Assembly: GCA_937942105.1 (NCBI GenBank)
Contig: CALDFS010000017.1
Location: forward strand, 1 to 13,318
Origin: an uncultured Ruminococcus sp.
GTDB lineage: Bacteria > Bacillota > Clostridia > Oscillospirales > Ruminococcaceae
Direction of reading: 5' to 3'
Length of the DNA stretch: 13,318 nt
Shown here: positions 1-6,983 of the stretch, in pieces
Position numbering within the stretch: position 1 is the stretch's first letter
Layout of the letters: each line of letters begins with the position of its first letter
Made by a program: the position numbers and the translations under genes
Notes under the pieces: generated by a model
The model's database searches: none
What the model was told of the DNA's origin: nothing
Seen by the model: the letters and a program-made list of their open reading frames with translations, nothing else

Positions 1-190
1 CCTCGGCATTCGAGAAGGTTTTTGCACCGGGTAAAGCGGTTTTCGCCCATTCAAGGCGGGCAGGGTTGATATCCGCAACGGCGCAAAGCTCGAAATCGGG
101 GCACTTTCCGGCAACAATGCTGTTTGCGTGACCGGAGCCCATGTTGCCTATTCCGATTATTCCGAGGCGGATTTTTGATGTTGTTGACAT
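1..190 (-). CDS. Gfo/Idh/MocA family oxidoreductase, N-terminal part (runs off window)
   Basis: Only the first 63 codons are in the window. The N-terminus contains RLGIIGIGNMGSGHANSI, a Rossmann-fold GxGxxG dinucleotide-binding loop at residues 11-16, followed by an acidic residue in AVADINPARL. This is typical of NAD(P)-dependent Gfo/Idh/MocA dehydrogenases that oxidise sugars or inositols in the cytoplasm. The start is the ATG at 188-190, preceded by an AGGAG ribosome binding site about 10 nt upstream. A TATAAT-like box lies at 222-227 without a convincing -35. It follows two sugar isomerase genes on the same strand, so it probably works in the same carbohydrate pathway. The exact substrate cannot be told. 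Confidence 0.85.
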   Translation of the reverse strand, partial: MSTTSKIRLGIIGIGNMGSGHANSIVAGKCPDFELCAVADINPARLEWAKTALPGAKTFSNAE

Positions 191-295
191 AGTTGGTCAT
201 CTCCTGTTAGATTGTATTGTTATTATAGATATGTTTGCTTTTGCAGTATCGATATCAGACAAAAGCTTTAGGTATGATACTCTCGAATTGTATGC

Positions 296-324
296 TCAGT
301 TGTTCGGAAATTCCGAACAGCTGA
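296..324. repeat. Perfect-core inverted repeat between the isomerase and oxidoreductase genes
   Basis: A 9-bp perfect inverted repeat (TGTTCGGAA at 301-309, TTCCGAACA at 311-319) has a 1-nt centre. Beyond one G-U position it extends to CAGT/GCTG-type pairing at 296-324. It lies 4 nt after the stop codon of the minus-strand isomerase gene. No T-run follows on the minus strand, so it is not a standard terminator. It could be an operator for a dimeric regulator or an mRNA 3' stabilising hairpin. Confidence 0.6.
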
Positions 325-328
325 AATC

Positions 329-1090
329 TCAGAACCCGCAGGCTTTAAGATACTCATAGCTCCGCTTCAGGCAGTCAAACGGGTTCTCGCCGTTGCAGTT
401 GTCCTGCTCAACAAGCATATATTCTGTTCCGGCGCTTTCGGCGGACTCAAACACCCTATCAAAATTGATATTTCCCTCGCCCACTACAGACATTGTTTTT
501 CCATAGGCAAAGTCTTTAAGATGTATGCAGGGAACTCTTCCTGCAAGGCGCTCTATCCACTGCGCTGGGTCTCCGCCGCCGGCGGTTACCCAGAAGGTGT
601 CAAGGGTGAAGCCCATTTCGTCCGGCGCGAAGCTTTCTGCCATCTGCTCAATTATCAGCTTGCCGTTATAACGCTGAAACTCCTGGTCGTGGTTGTGGTA
701 CATGAAGTATTTTCCGCAGGCTTTAAGCACCCGGGCGGTGTTTATGTACTTTTCGTAGAACGCTTCGGGTGTGTCCCCCTCGGCAAGCTTGTAGGCGTTC
801 CAGCCAAGACCGACATACTTGCAGCCGAAAACATCATGCTCTGCGGCGACTGCGGCAGGGTCGCTCAAAAGCTTATCCGCCGGGGTGTGGGTGAGCACGC
901 ATTCAAGACCGTTCTTATCAAGCTCGCATTTGAGCCACTGCGGGTCGAAGGCGCAGGTCCCGGAAACCTGAACATACCTATAGCCGATATCCGCAATCTT
1001 TTTAAGTGTAAGCGCAAAGCCATCCAGATTCTTGCAGAAATCGCGGACGGTGAAAAGCTGCGCGCCCACCTTCAAATTATCATGTTTCAT
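329..1090 (-). CDS. Sugar phosphate isomerase/epimerase (TIM barrel, AP endonuclease 2-like)
   Basis: This 253-residue protein has the xylose-isomerase-like TIM-barrel pattern of metal-dependent sugar isomerases/epimerases. Visible signatures are YHNHDQEF at about 131-138, LDTFWV at about 163-168, HLKD at about 190-193, GEGNI at about 204-208 and VEQD at about 227-230; these histidine, aspartate and glutamate residues form the divalent-metal site in the family. The length is normal. Its ATG (1088-1090) overlaps the stop of the upstream gene in an ATGA arrangement, so translation is probably coupled. With the preceding isomerase and the following oxidoreductase it forms a sugar or inositol-like catabolic cluster. 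The exact substrate is unknown. Confidence 0.88.
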   Translation of the reverse strand: MKHDNLKVGAQLFTVRDFCKNLDGFALTLKKIADIGYRYVQVSGTCAFDPQWLKCELDKNGLECVLTHTPADKLLSDPAAVAAEHDVFGCKYVGLGWNAYKLAEGDTPEAFYEKYINTARVLKACGKYFMYHNHDQEFQRYNGKLIIEQMAESFAPDEMGFTLDTFWVTAGGGDPAQWIERLAGRVPCIHLKDFAYGKTMSVVGEGNINFDRVFESAESAGTEYMLVEQDNCNGENPFDCLKRSYEYLKACGF

Positions 1091-1938
1091 GAATTAATTC
1101 CTTTCAAAATGTTCTTAAAAGCAGTGCAGGCGGCGTCAAAGGCAGTGTTGGAATCGGGGTAGGAGTAATCGCCGACACGTGACTTCTCGCCCTCGCGCTC
1201 CAGCTCGGCAAGTCCCTTAAAAACTGTCAGATGCGGCTCGATGGTGAACTCCCTGCCGCCCATGGCAATAAATTCCCCGGTGATTCTGGCAACGTTTCCA
1301 ATGCCCGCTCCCGCCGGGACCACTCTGCCGTCCGCCAAAGCGTCCTTTATGTGCATATACTTGATGTAGGGCTTCAGCATATCCCATGCGGCAAGGGTGT
1401 CAACGCCGCACTGAACGAAGTTTGCGGGGTCGAAAACGCCTTTGAGCGCAGGGAAGGTCGTAAGAAGGTCCAGGCAGCGCTCGGCATTGTCGCCATAGAT
1501 GCCCTTTTCGTTTTCGTGGCAAAGGGTAACGTCGTAATCGGCGGCCATCTCCAAAAACCTGCCCATTCTGTCTATAACCTCGCTGCGGCATTCATCCTCT
1601 TTGCCCCTGGGAACGTAGAACGAGAACATGCGGATGTTTTCTGCCCCTAAAACCTTGCTGATTTCAAGGGTGGAGCGGAATTTTTCAAGGTGCCGCTCAA
1701 AGTCATCCCCAATGCCGATTTTGCCCATCGGGCTTCCCAGCGACCAGACCTTCAGCCCGGCGTCGTTAAGCTTCTGGCGGATCAGGCAGGCGGCAACAAA
1801 GCTTAAATCCGAAACGTTTCCAAGCTCGGTTCCCCTAAGCTCAACACCGTTCAGCCCGTTGCGCTTCATGGCGGTAATCTGACCGTCAACAGTGCCGCTT
1901 GCTTCGTCTGCAAAGGCAAAAATTTTTATATTCTCCAT
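1087..1938 (-). CDS. Sugar phosphate isomerase/epimerase (TIM barrel)
   Basis: This 283-residue TIM-barrel protein belongs to the same superfamily as the next gene but is clearly diverged from it. Candidate metal or catalytic residues are in LCHENEKGIYGD (about 139-150), VFDPANF (about 168-174), MHIKDAL (about 195-201) and FTIEPHL (about 231-237). It probably isomerises or epimerises a sugar or keto-sugar in the cytoplasm. The ATG at 1936-1938 is preceded by AAGGAAGG about 9 nt upstream. It is the first gene of the minus-strand operon and its 3' end overlaps the following gene by 4 nt. The promoter lies about 50-80 bp upstream. Confidence 0.87.
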   Translation of the reverse strand: MENIKIFAFADEASGTVDGQITAMKRNGLNGVELRGTELGNVSDLSFVAACLIRQKLNDAGLKVWSLGSPMGKIGIGDDFERHLEKFRSTLEISKVLGAENIRMFSFYVPRGKEDECRSEVIDRMGRFLEMAADYDVTLCHENEKGIYGDNAERCLDLLTTFPALKGVFDPANFVQCGVDTLAAWDMLKPYIKYMHIKDALADGRVVPAGAGIGNVARITGEFIAMGGREFTIEPHLTVFKGLAELEREGEKSRVGDYSYPDSNTAFDAACTAFKNILKGINS

Positions 1939-1987
1939 TGATATTACCTTCCTTTCGACGGCTGATTTTTTTATTTCCGTTAAGCTT

Positions 1988-2015
1988 ATAATACCACATT
2001 GCAGAGATTTTGCAA
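1988..2015 (-). promoter_or_regulatory. Predicted sigma-A promoter of the isomerase operon
   Basis: On the minus strand, TTGCAA (2010-2015) is followed by a 16-bp spacer and TATTAT (1988-1993). A TG one base ahead of the -10 makes it an extended -10 box. It points to the first isomerase gene, leaving a leader of about 40 nt. The rest of the 333-bp gap to the divergent gene (1939-2271) shows only AT-rich sequence, small hairpins and the opposite promoter. Confidence 0.6.
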
Positions 2016-2194
2016 GACATTTTTTAAAATTTGATAATTTCGTATAGGTTTATTGCGGCATTGCATAATTTTTACGGGATTCTGCTTCTTCAAGGCGGCG
2101 GCAAGTATGGTTTCCTGCGGAATTTTTCAACAGCATAGATAAAAAGCTTTACCTTCATTTGAAAAACTTCGCACCGCGAACCGATAATTTTTTA

Positions 2195-2223
2195 TAGACA
2201 AACCTATCATCCTGTGCTATAAT
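2195..2223 (+). promoter_or_regulatory. Predicted sigma-A promoter upstream of the CapA-like gene
   Basis: TAGACA (2195-2200), a 17-bp spacer and a consensus TATAAT (2218-2223) form a good vegetative promoter. The expected start is near 2230, about 40 nt before the first candidate start codon. It probably serves the CapA-like, histidine phosphatase and S51-like genes as one transcript, since they are spaced 35 and 47 nt apart. Confidence 0.7.
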
Positions 2224-2271
2224 ACACATATAAAAACCGCAGGTGCAAGCGCCGCCCAAGCGGAATGAAAA

Positions 2272-3702
2272 ATGAAAAAAGAAATCGGGGGCTGTAGGAT
2301 GAAGTCGAAAAAAGGAAGAATCATAATAATCGCTCTGTGCGTGCTTTTCATAGCGCTGAGCGTGGGCTTATTCTTGATGATGGATAGGGACCCCACCGGT
2401 ACTAAGCCGTCACACGGCGATTCTGCCGATGCCCTGCAAGCAGGGGACAATTCAGGTTCCACCGAGGATGATGGTATAACGACAGACGGCTCAGCTCCTG
2501 CCGTTACTGAATCCACCAACCCGCCCGGAGTGCCAGACAGGGTCGTTTCCACAACAGCTCCGGATGGCGGTCAAACCACCACCGCTCCGCCCCAAGCTGA
2601 TACCGATACATATACAGACACCGACATTGACCCCGAAGCATTGGGCGATGGTCAGACCACCGGCAGTGCAGAGCCTGTTTCGGATGCTCCCGCAGACACA
2701 GTATCCGAGCCGGGCACAGTCCGCCTTTGCTTCGGCGGCGATACCTCTATAGACTCCGAATTTGCCGACGCCGCCAACAAATGGGGCATAGACTACCCGT
2801 GGAAAGAGGTCAGCGAGGTATTTTCGAGTGCGGATCTGGCAATAGTCAACCTTGAAACCTGTGTAAGCGAAAGGGGCGCTTCAGAAAAGCGCGAGGGGTA
2901 TGGCTTCCGCACTCCCCCGGAGATGCTGGAGGGCTTTGTGAACGCCGGCATAGACATGGTAAACCTTGCAAACAACCACACCCGCGACTTCGGGTATGAC
3001 GCTCTGACCGACACATTTGAGTATCTGTCAAACTACGGAATAGATTATTTCGGCGCCGGGCTGAATAAGGAACAGGCCGAGGGGCTGGTGATAAAAACCG
3101 TAAACGGTGTTAAAATCGGCTTTGCAGGCTGTAATTACGTATATCTTGCCGACGACTGCGCCGCCGCTGAGGATCACGCCGGAATCAACATGGTATATAA
3201 GATGACCGATGAGCGCACGCTTGCTTTCTTGGAAAAAATCAAGGAATACGACTCGCAGTGCGACGTGCTTATAGTTTTTATGCATGCCGGCACCGAGGAG
3301 GTCTTTGAGGTAAACTCCTACCAGAAAAAGCTGGCGCGCGCGCTGGTTGATAACGGCGCAGACATTGTTGTGGGCGCACACCCGCACACCCTACAACCAA
3401 TCGAATTCTACAACGGCAAGCCGATTTTCTACAGCATAGGCAACCTTATTTTCTGGCATATCGACGATGATATCGACGGCCTGACCTGCATTTTCGATAT
3501 CACCGTGGATAAGAACGGCTTCAAATCGCTTAAGCTTCACCCGCTGTTTATCAAGAGCTACAAGGTTTACTATCTTGAGCGGGACGAGGGCAAGTATGCC
3601 TCCCGCTATGCGCAGATAATCGATTTGATGAACGAGCTTTGCAAGGTAAACGGGGTGGAGTTTGACGATGAGGGAAACATGGCAGAGATTGCAAGCGAAT
3701 AA
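2272..3702 (+). CDS. CapA family membrane-anchored protein (poly-gamma-glutamate capsule type metallophosphatase fold)
   Basis: The 476-residue protein has a basic N-terminus, one hydrophobic segment (about residues 17-36, an uncleaved anchor or signal), then a Thr/Asp/Pro/Ala-rich low-complexity linker (about 40-147), and a CapA domain on the outside of the membrane. Domain signatures are LCFGGDTSID (about 152-161), IVNLETCVSE (about 191-200), NLANNHTRDFG (about 231-241), FMHAG (about 336-340) and GAHPHTLQ (about 368-375), the metal-site motifs of the calcineurin-like fold. CapA/PgsA proteins take part in poly-gamma-glutamate synthesis or export, but no capB or capC is visible here, so its substrate is unclear. 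ATG 2272 has a weak GGA site; ATG 2299, after a GGGGG stretch, is an equally possible start and would begin just before the basic region. Confidence 0.85.
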   Translation: MKKEIGGCRMKSKKGRIIIIALCVLFIALSVGLFLMMDRDPTGTKPSHGDSADALQAGDNSGSTEDDGITTDGSAPAVTESTNPPGVPDRVVSTTAPDGGQTTTAPPQADTDTYTDTDIDPEALGDGQTTGSAEPVSDAPADTVSEPGTVRLCFGGDTSIDSEFADAANKWGIDYPWKEVSEVFSSADLAIVNLETCVSERGASEKREGYGFRTPPEMLEGFVNAGIDMVNLANNHTRDFGYDALTDTFEYLSNYGIDYFGAGLNKEQAEGLVIKTVNGVKIGFAGCNYVYLADDCAAAEDHAGINMVYKMTDERTLAFLEKIKEYDSQCDVLIVFMHAGTEEVFEVNSYQKKLARALVDNGADIVVGAHPHTLQPIEFYNGKPIFYSIGNLIFWHIDDDIDGLTCIFDITVDKNGFKSLKLHPLFIKSYKVYYLERDEGKYASRYAQIIDLMNELCKVNGVEFDDEGNMAEIASE

Positions 3703-3737
3703 AAACCAAGAATCGCAATGGCAGCTGTGAGGTAAAT

Positions 3738-4289
3738 ATGTTATATATAATGAGACACGGAAAAACCGACTGGAATATCAGGCACAAGCTTCAGGGCAGA
3801 ACAAATGTGCCGCTGAACGCTGAAGGTCGCCTAATGGCGGAAGCAGCACACGAAGAATATGCAGACGTTCATTTTGACATCTGCTACTGCTCTCCCCTTG
3901 ACAGAGCCAGGGAAACCGCCGAAATACTTTTAAAGGGCAGAAATATTCCGATAATTCCGGACGGTAGGCTGATTGAAATGGGTCTGGGCATATACGAGGG
4001 CTTTGAAAACAGCTTTCAGGTTCCCGACTGCCCGATAAATGTTCTGTTTAATGAGCCGGAAAACTACACGGTTCCGGTAGAAGGCGGCGAAAGCCTTGAA
4101 CAGCTTTTTTCAAGAACCGGCGAATTTATCGAGCAAGAGGTTATGCCGCAGCTTGCGCAGGGCAAGGATATCCTTATTATTGGGCACGCCGTGATGAACG
4201 CGAGCATTTATTGCCGGATGAAAAACATCCCGCTGAGGGACCTTTGGTCGGTAAGAATGGAAAACTGCAAGCTGATAAGGCTGGCATAG
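3738..4289 (+). CDS. Histidine phosphatase family protein (phosphoglycerate mutase-like)
   Basis: This 183-residue cytoplasmic enzyme begins with MLYIMRHGKTDWN, containing the RHG motif whose histidine (residue 7) is the phosphorylated nucleophile. It also has SPLDRARET (about 52-60) with the second phosphate-binding arginine, an acidic residue in the EMGLGIYEG stretch, and GHAVMNASIYC with the second catalytic histidine at about 150. This matches branch-1 histidine phosphatases (PhoE/CobC/GpmB-like); the natural substrate cannot be read from sequence. GAGGT lies 7-8 nt before the ATG. It starts 35 nt after the CapA-like gene and is probably co-transcribed. Confidence 0.88.
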   Translation: MLYIMRHGKTDWNIRHKLQGRTNVPLNAEGRLMAEAAHEEYADVHFDICYCSPLDRARETAEILLKGRNIPIIPDGRLIEMGLGIYEGFENSFQVPDCPINVLFNEPENYTVPVEGGESLEQLFSRTGEFIEQEVMPQLAQGKDILIIGHAVMNASIYCRMKNIPLRDLWSVRMENCKLIRLA

Positions 4290-4336
4290 GGCAGCGAAAG
4301 GCAGTCATGCTGAAAAATATGGAAGGATGGGAGAAT

Positions 4337-5121
4337 ATGAAGGCGTTTTTGTGCGGCGGAGGAGACGGCGCGCAGGTTGAATCTGCATATAAAAGGCTTA
4401 ACGAAGTGATAGACCATTCAAAGCCCTGCCTGTATATTCCACTGGCAATGGAGCCTGATATGTATAGTACTAATTCTACGTAAAAGTGTAACTACAGAAT
4501 CGCCACAAAACCGCTAGGCGATGGGTTTCGCGGCGATTCTGTAGACACTTTTTAACGTAGAATAAGTATAGCAGCTGCTGCGAATGGATTGAAAAAGAGC
4601 TTGAATGCGTTGACATTCCATGGATTGAAACGGTGAAAAGCGCAGACGAGCTGGCTTTGAAAGACTTAAACGATTTCGGAATGATATTCATTGGCGGCGG
4701 AAATACTTTTAAACTGTTGAGGGACTTGAAATCAAGCGGAGCGTTTGAAAAGATAAAGCTCTATCTAAACGGCGGCGGAGTTGTGTTCGGAGGGAGCGCC
4801 GGCGCAATAATCTTTGGCGGGAATTTAGAAGCCTGCCGGCTTGACGACGAAAACAATGCAGGCTTGAAAGATACAGCCGGGTTTGATATATTAAATGGAA
4901 GCTCGATATTATGTCACTATACCAACAGGTCTGCCGAAAAGGACGAAAGGAGCAGGAAGTACCTGCTGGAGATATCAAAGCGGACAAAATCCGTGGCTCT
5001 GCCGGAGGAGGTTACGCTTTTTGTTAACGGCGGCAATATTGAAGTCATAGGAAACAAACCTTTTTACTGCTTTGAGGGTGGAAATATAAGGACGGTCAGG
5101 GATAAAACCATTCGATTGTGA
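4337..5121 (+). pseudogene. Peptidase S51-like (dipeptidase E / class I glutamine amidotransferase-like) gene interrupted by a small insertion
   Basis: The first part begins MKAFLCGGGDGAQ at ATG 4337 after a GGATGGGAG ribosome binding site. It reads through PLAMEPDMYS and then stops at TAA 4481-4483 inside a foreign palindromic insert. The rest of the protein resumes in another frame at 4567 (YSSCCEWIEKEL) and continues to 5121. Joining the parts by deleting 104 bp gives an uninterrupted 226-residue protein, the usual S51 length. The second part has FIGGGNTFKLL, the nucleophile elbow GGSAGAI with the candidate catalytic serine, and a histidine in ILCHYTN. An intact homolog would cleave Asp-X dipeptides or a related substrate. 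A 3' fragment could still be translated from GTG 4633, but it lacks the N-terminal strand and helix, so activity is doubtful. Confidence 0.85.
4468..4568. mobile_element. MITE-like palindromic insertion of about 101 bp
   Basis: Both ends read TACT-A/T-ATTCTACGT as inverted repeats. The arms continue inward with AAAAGTGT and a perfect 13-bp pair CTACAGAATCGCC (4492-4504 with 4532-4544), then AAACC/GGTTT, giving an almost full-length hairpin around a small loop near 4511-4524. The flanks carry a short direct repeat: TAG immediately outside the terminal repeats, or GTATAG at 4462-4467 and 4566-4571 if the repeat overlaps the end. The net insert is 104 bp including one repeat copy. It has no coding capacity, so it would need a transposase from elsewhere. 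The insert also brings a strong hairpin into the transcript. Confidence 0.82.
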
Positions 5122-5164
5122 CGCAAGTTTTTCCTTTCAAGACTGAGACGGAACAGATATTACT

Positions 5165-5188
5165 AAGCTTCAAGCATCAAGCTTTTTT
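5165..5188 (+). terminator. Weak candidate rho-independent terminator after the S51-like gene
   Basis: AAGCTT at 5165-5170 pairs with AAGCTT at 5179-5184 around an 8-nt loop and is followed by four more Ts. The stem is only 6 bp. It lies 44 nt after the S51-like stop codon. The remaining 150 bp up to guaA show small hairpins and a TTGACA at 5296-5301 with no convincing -10; no purine riboswitch pattern was recognised. Confidence 0.4.
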
Positions 5189-5337
5189 GTGGGCAGACGA
5201 GTATAGGTGCAAATAAGCTGTCCGATGCGGTTGTAAACCGCTTTGATATGAGCACGGTTTTTACGCTTCCGGGAAGCAAGAATCAAGCATGAAAATTGAC
5301 ATACAAATTTATTAAAAGATAAGGCAAGGTGGTAAAA

Positions 5338-6873
5338 TTGCAGCATCAAAAAATAATGATAATCGACTTCGGCGGGCAGTATAACCAGCTGATTGCGCGC
5401 AGGGTGCGCGAATGCGGGGTTTACTGCGAGGTCATCCCCTATCGAAAGGCGAGCGTTGAAGCCATCAAGGCGGAATCGCCCGTGGGAATAATCTTCACCG
5501 GCGGACCCAACAGCGTTTACGACGAAAGCTCGCCTCACATCGACGCGGGCGTGTTCGAGCTTGGAATACCGATTCTGGGGATATGCTACGGCGCACAGCT
5601 TATGGCATACACCCTCGGCGGAGCTGCCGCAACAGCTCCCGTGAGCGAATACGGCAAGACAGAAACCGAGTTTGACTCCACTTCGGCGCTGTTCGAGGGT
5701 CTTCCGGAAAAATCCATAACCTGGATGAGCCATACCGACTACATAGCCGCTGTTCCGCAGGGATTCCGCACAACCGCGCACACATCGGTCTGCCCCACGG
5801 CGGCGATGGAGTGCGCCGAGCGCAGGCTATACGCGGTGCAGTTCCATCCCGAGGTGAACCACACCGAGCATGGCAGCGAAATGCTGAAAAGCTTCTTGTT
5901 CAAGGTCTGCGGATGCGTGGGCGACTGGACGATGGAAAGCTTTGCGCAGTCGGCAATAACATCAATAAGAGAAAAGGTCGGCAACGGCAAGGTGCTTCTG
6001 GCACTTTCCGGCGGGGTTGATTCCTCGGTCTGCGCGGCGCTTCTTTCTAAGGCTATCGGAAGCCAGCTCACCTGCATTTTCGTTGACCACGGCCTAATGC
6101 GCAAGAACGAGGGGGACGAGGTTGAGCAGGCCTTCGCCGACTGGGATGTGAGGTTTATCCGCGTCAACGCGGCGGAGCTGTTCCTTTCAAAGCTAAAGGG
6201 CGTTGAAGCTCCCGAAACAAAGCGCAAAATCATCGGCGAGGAGTTTATACGCGTATTTGAAGCCGAGGCTAAGAAGATAGGCAGAGTGGATTACCTTGCG
6301 CAGGGCACCATCTACCCCGACATCATAGAATCTGGTGCCGGCGATGCCGCGGTTATAAAGAGCCACCACAACGTTGGCGGTCTGCCGGATCACGTTGATT
6401 TTAAGGAGATAATCGAGCCGCTGCGCCTGCTGTTCAAGGATGAAGTTCGCGCGCTGGGCAGAACGCTGGGGCTTTCTGAGATGCTTGTATCGCGTCAGCC
6501 CTTCCCGGGACCGGGATTGGCGGTAAGGGTAATCGGCGAAATCACCCCGGAACGCCTGGAGATTCTGCGCGACGCTGACTGGGTCTGGCGCGACGAGCTT
6601 GCAAAAAGCGGCGTTGACAAGGGCATCAGCCAGTACTTTGCGGTTCTGACCACCATGCGCTCGGTGGGCGTTATGGGCGACGGCAGAACCTATGACTACA
6701 CCTTAGCCCTGCGCGCTGTCACAACTACCGATTTTATGACCGCAGACTTTGCAAGGATTCCTTATGACGTGCTGGAAAGGTGCGCGTCGCGAATTGTTAA
6801 CGAGGTTAAGCATATTAATAGGGTGGTTTATGATATTACTACTAAGCCGCCGGCTACTATTGAGTGGGAATAA
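5338..6873 (+). CDS. guaA: GMP synthase (glutamine-hydrolysing)
   Basis: GuaA makes GMP from XMP, ATP and glutamine in the last step of guanine nucleotide synthesis. The protein has an N-terminal class I glutamine amidotransferase domain with IIDFGGQYNQLIARRVRE, the catalytic Cys83 in GICYGAQ and the His/Glu pair in VQFHPEVNHTEHG. Next comes an ATP-pyrophosphatase domain with the P-loop LSGGVDSSVCAALL, and the C-terminal dimerisation domain ends KPPATIEWE. The length of 511 residues is normal. I chose the TTG at 5338 because AAGGTGG (5326-5332) sits 5 nt upstream and the product then starts (M)QHQKIMIIDFGGQ like its homologs; GTG 5329 would overlap that site. The last 25-30 codons are unusually AT-rich compared with the rest, suggesting that the 3' end was replaced by the element integrated next to it. 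Confidence 0.97.
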   Translation: MQHQKIMIIDFGGQYNQLIARRVRECGVYCEVIPYRKASVEAIKAESPVGIIFTGGPNSVYDESSPHIDAGVFELGIPILGICYGAQLMAYTLGGAAATAPVSEYGKTETEFDSTSALFEGLPEKSITWMSHTDYIAAVPQGFRTTAHTSVCPTAAMECAERRLYAVQFHPEVNHTEHGSEMLKSFLFKVCGCVGDWTMESFAQSAITSIREKVGNGKVLLALSGGVDSSVCAALLSKAIGSQLTCIFVDHGLMRKNEGDEVEQAFADWDVRFIRVNAAELFLSKLKGVEAPETKRKIIGEEFIRVFEAEAKKIGRVDYLAQGTIYPDIIESGAGDAAVIKSHHNVGGLPDHVDFKEIIEPLRLLFKDEVRALGRTLGLSEMLVSRQPFPGPGLAVRVIGEITPERLEILRDADWVWRDELAKSGVDKGISQYFAVLTTMRSVGVMGDGRTYDYTLALRAVTTTDFMTADFARIPYDVLERCASRIVNEVKHINRVVYDITTKPPATIEWE

Positions 6874-6890
6874 AAAATATTAATCCTTCC
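6790..6890 (+). other. Probable element attachment site (one att junction) at the guaA 3' end
   Basis: Up to about 6790 guaA uses GC-rich codons. From there to the stop it uses GTT AAG CAT ATT AAT, TAT GAT ATT ACT ACT and GCT ACT ATT, matching the AT-rich element that follows. The integrase gene starts 100 bp beyond the stop, pointing toward guaA. The 3' end of guaA is a recognised integration target for genomic islands, so I infer that crossover occurred at the upstream edge of this stretch. The exact core and the other junction are not visible. Confidence 0.5.
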
Positions 6891-6938
6891 ATTCCTGCAA
6901 ATGCGCTATATTACTGCATTTGCAGGAATTTTTCTTCT
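6891..6938 (+). terminator. Rho-independent terminator of guaA
   Basis: A 14-bp perfect stem (6891-6904 with 6916-6929), an 11-nt loop and a following T-rich tract (TTTTCTTCTT) begin 17 nt after the guaA stop codon. It also lies just downstream of the convergent integrase gene's end on the other strand. Confidence 0.85.
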
Positions 6939-6942
6939 TGAT

Positions 6943-6983
6943 TGGCTACAAAATGGCTACAAACCACCCATTTTATGTAGCCA
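6943..6983. repeat. TGGCTACAAA direct repeats plus one inverted copy, possible integrase arm sites
   Basis: TGGCTACAAA occurs at 6943-6952 and 6954-6963, 11 bp apart or about one helical turn. An inverted TGTAGCCA at 6976-6983 falls in the last codons of the integrase gene. Spaced direct repeats beside the att core are typical of the arm-type sites bound by the N-terminal domain of tyrosine integrases. Confidence 0.45.

Noticed and set aside
521..1162. Plus-strand 213-codon open frame over the isomerase genes
   Set aside because: It is antisense to two clear TIM-barrel genes with good starts and motifs; no family resemblance.
4468..4568. Integron attC site or simple terminator
   Set aside because: The palindrome sits inside a coding sequence with flanking direct repeats and symmetrical ends; there is no integron integrase or cassette layout, and no T-run directly after the stem.
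5167..5292. Open plus-strand frame between the S51-like gene and guaA, possible gene remnant
   Set aside because: It reads without a stop for 41 codons and contains a plausible-looking tail (NRFDMSTVFTLPGSKNQA), but there is no start with a ribosome binding site and no recognised family, so it may be chance.
5122..5337. Purine riboswitch upstream of guaA
   Set aside because: The guaA leader was examined for the conserved purine aptamer core and none was found; only short hairpins are present.
5170..5781. Minus-strand 203-codon open frame over the guaA start
   Set aside because: It lies mostly antisense to the well-supported guaA gene in GC-rich sequence, where such shadows are common, and has no recognisable domain.
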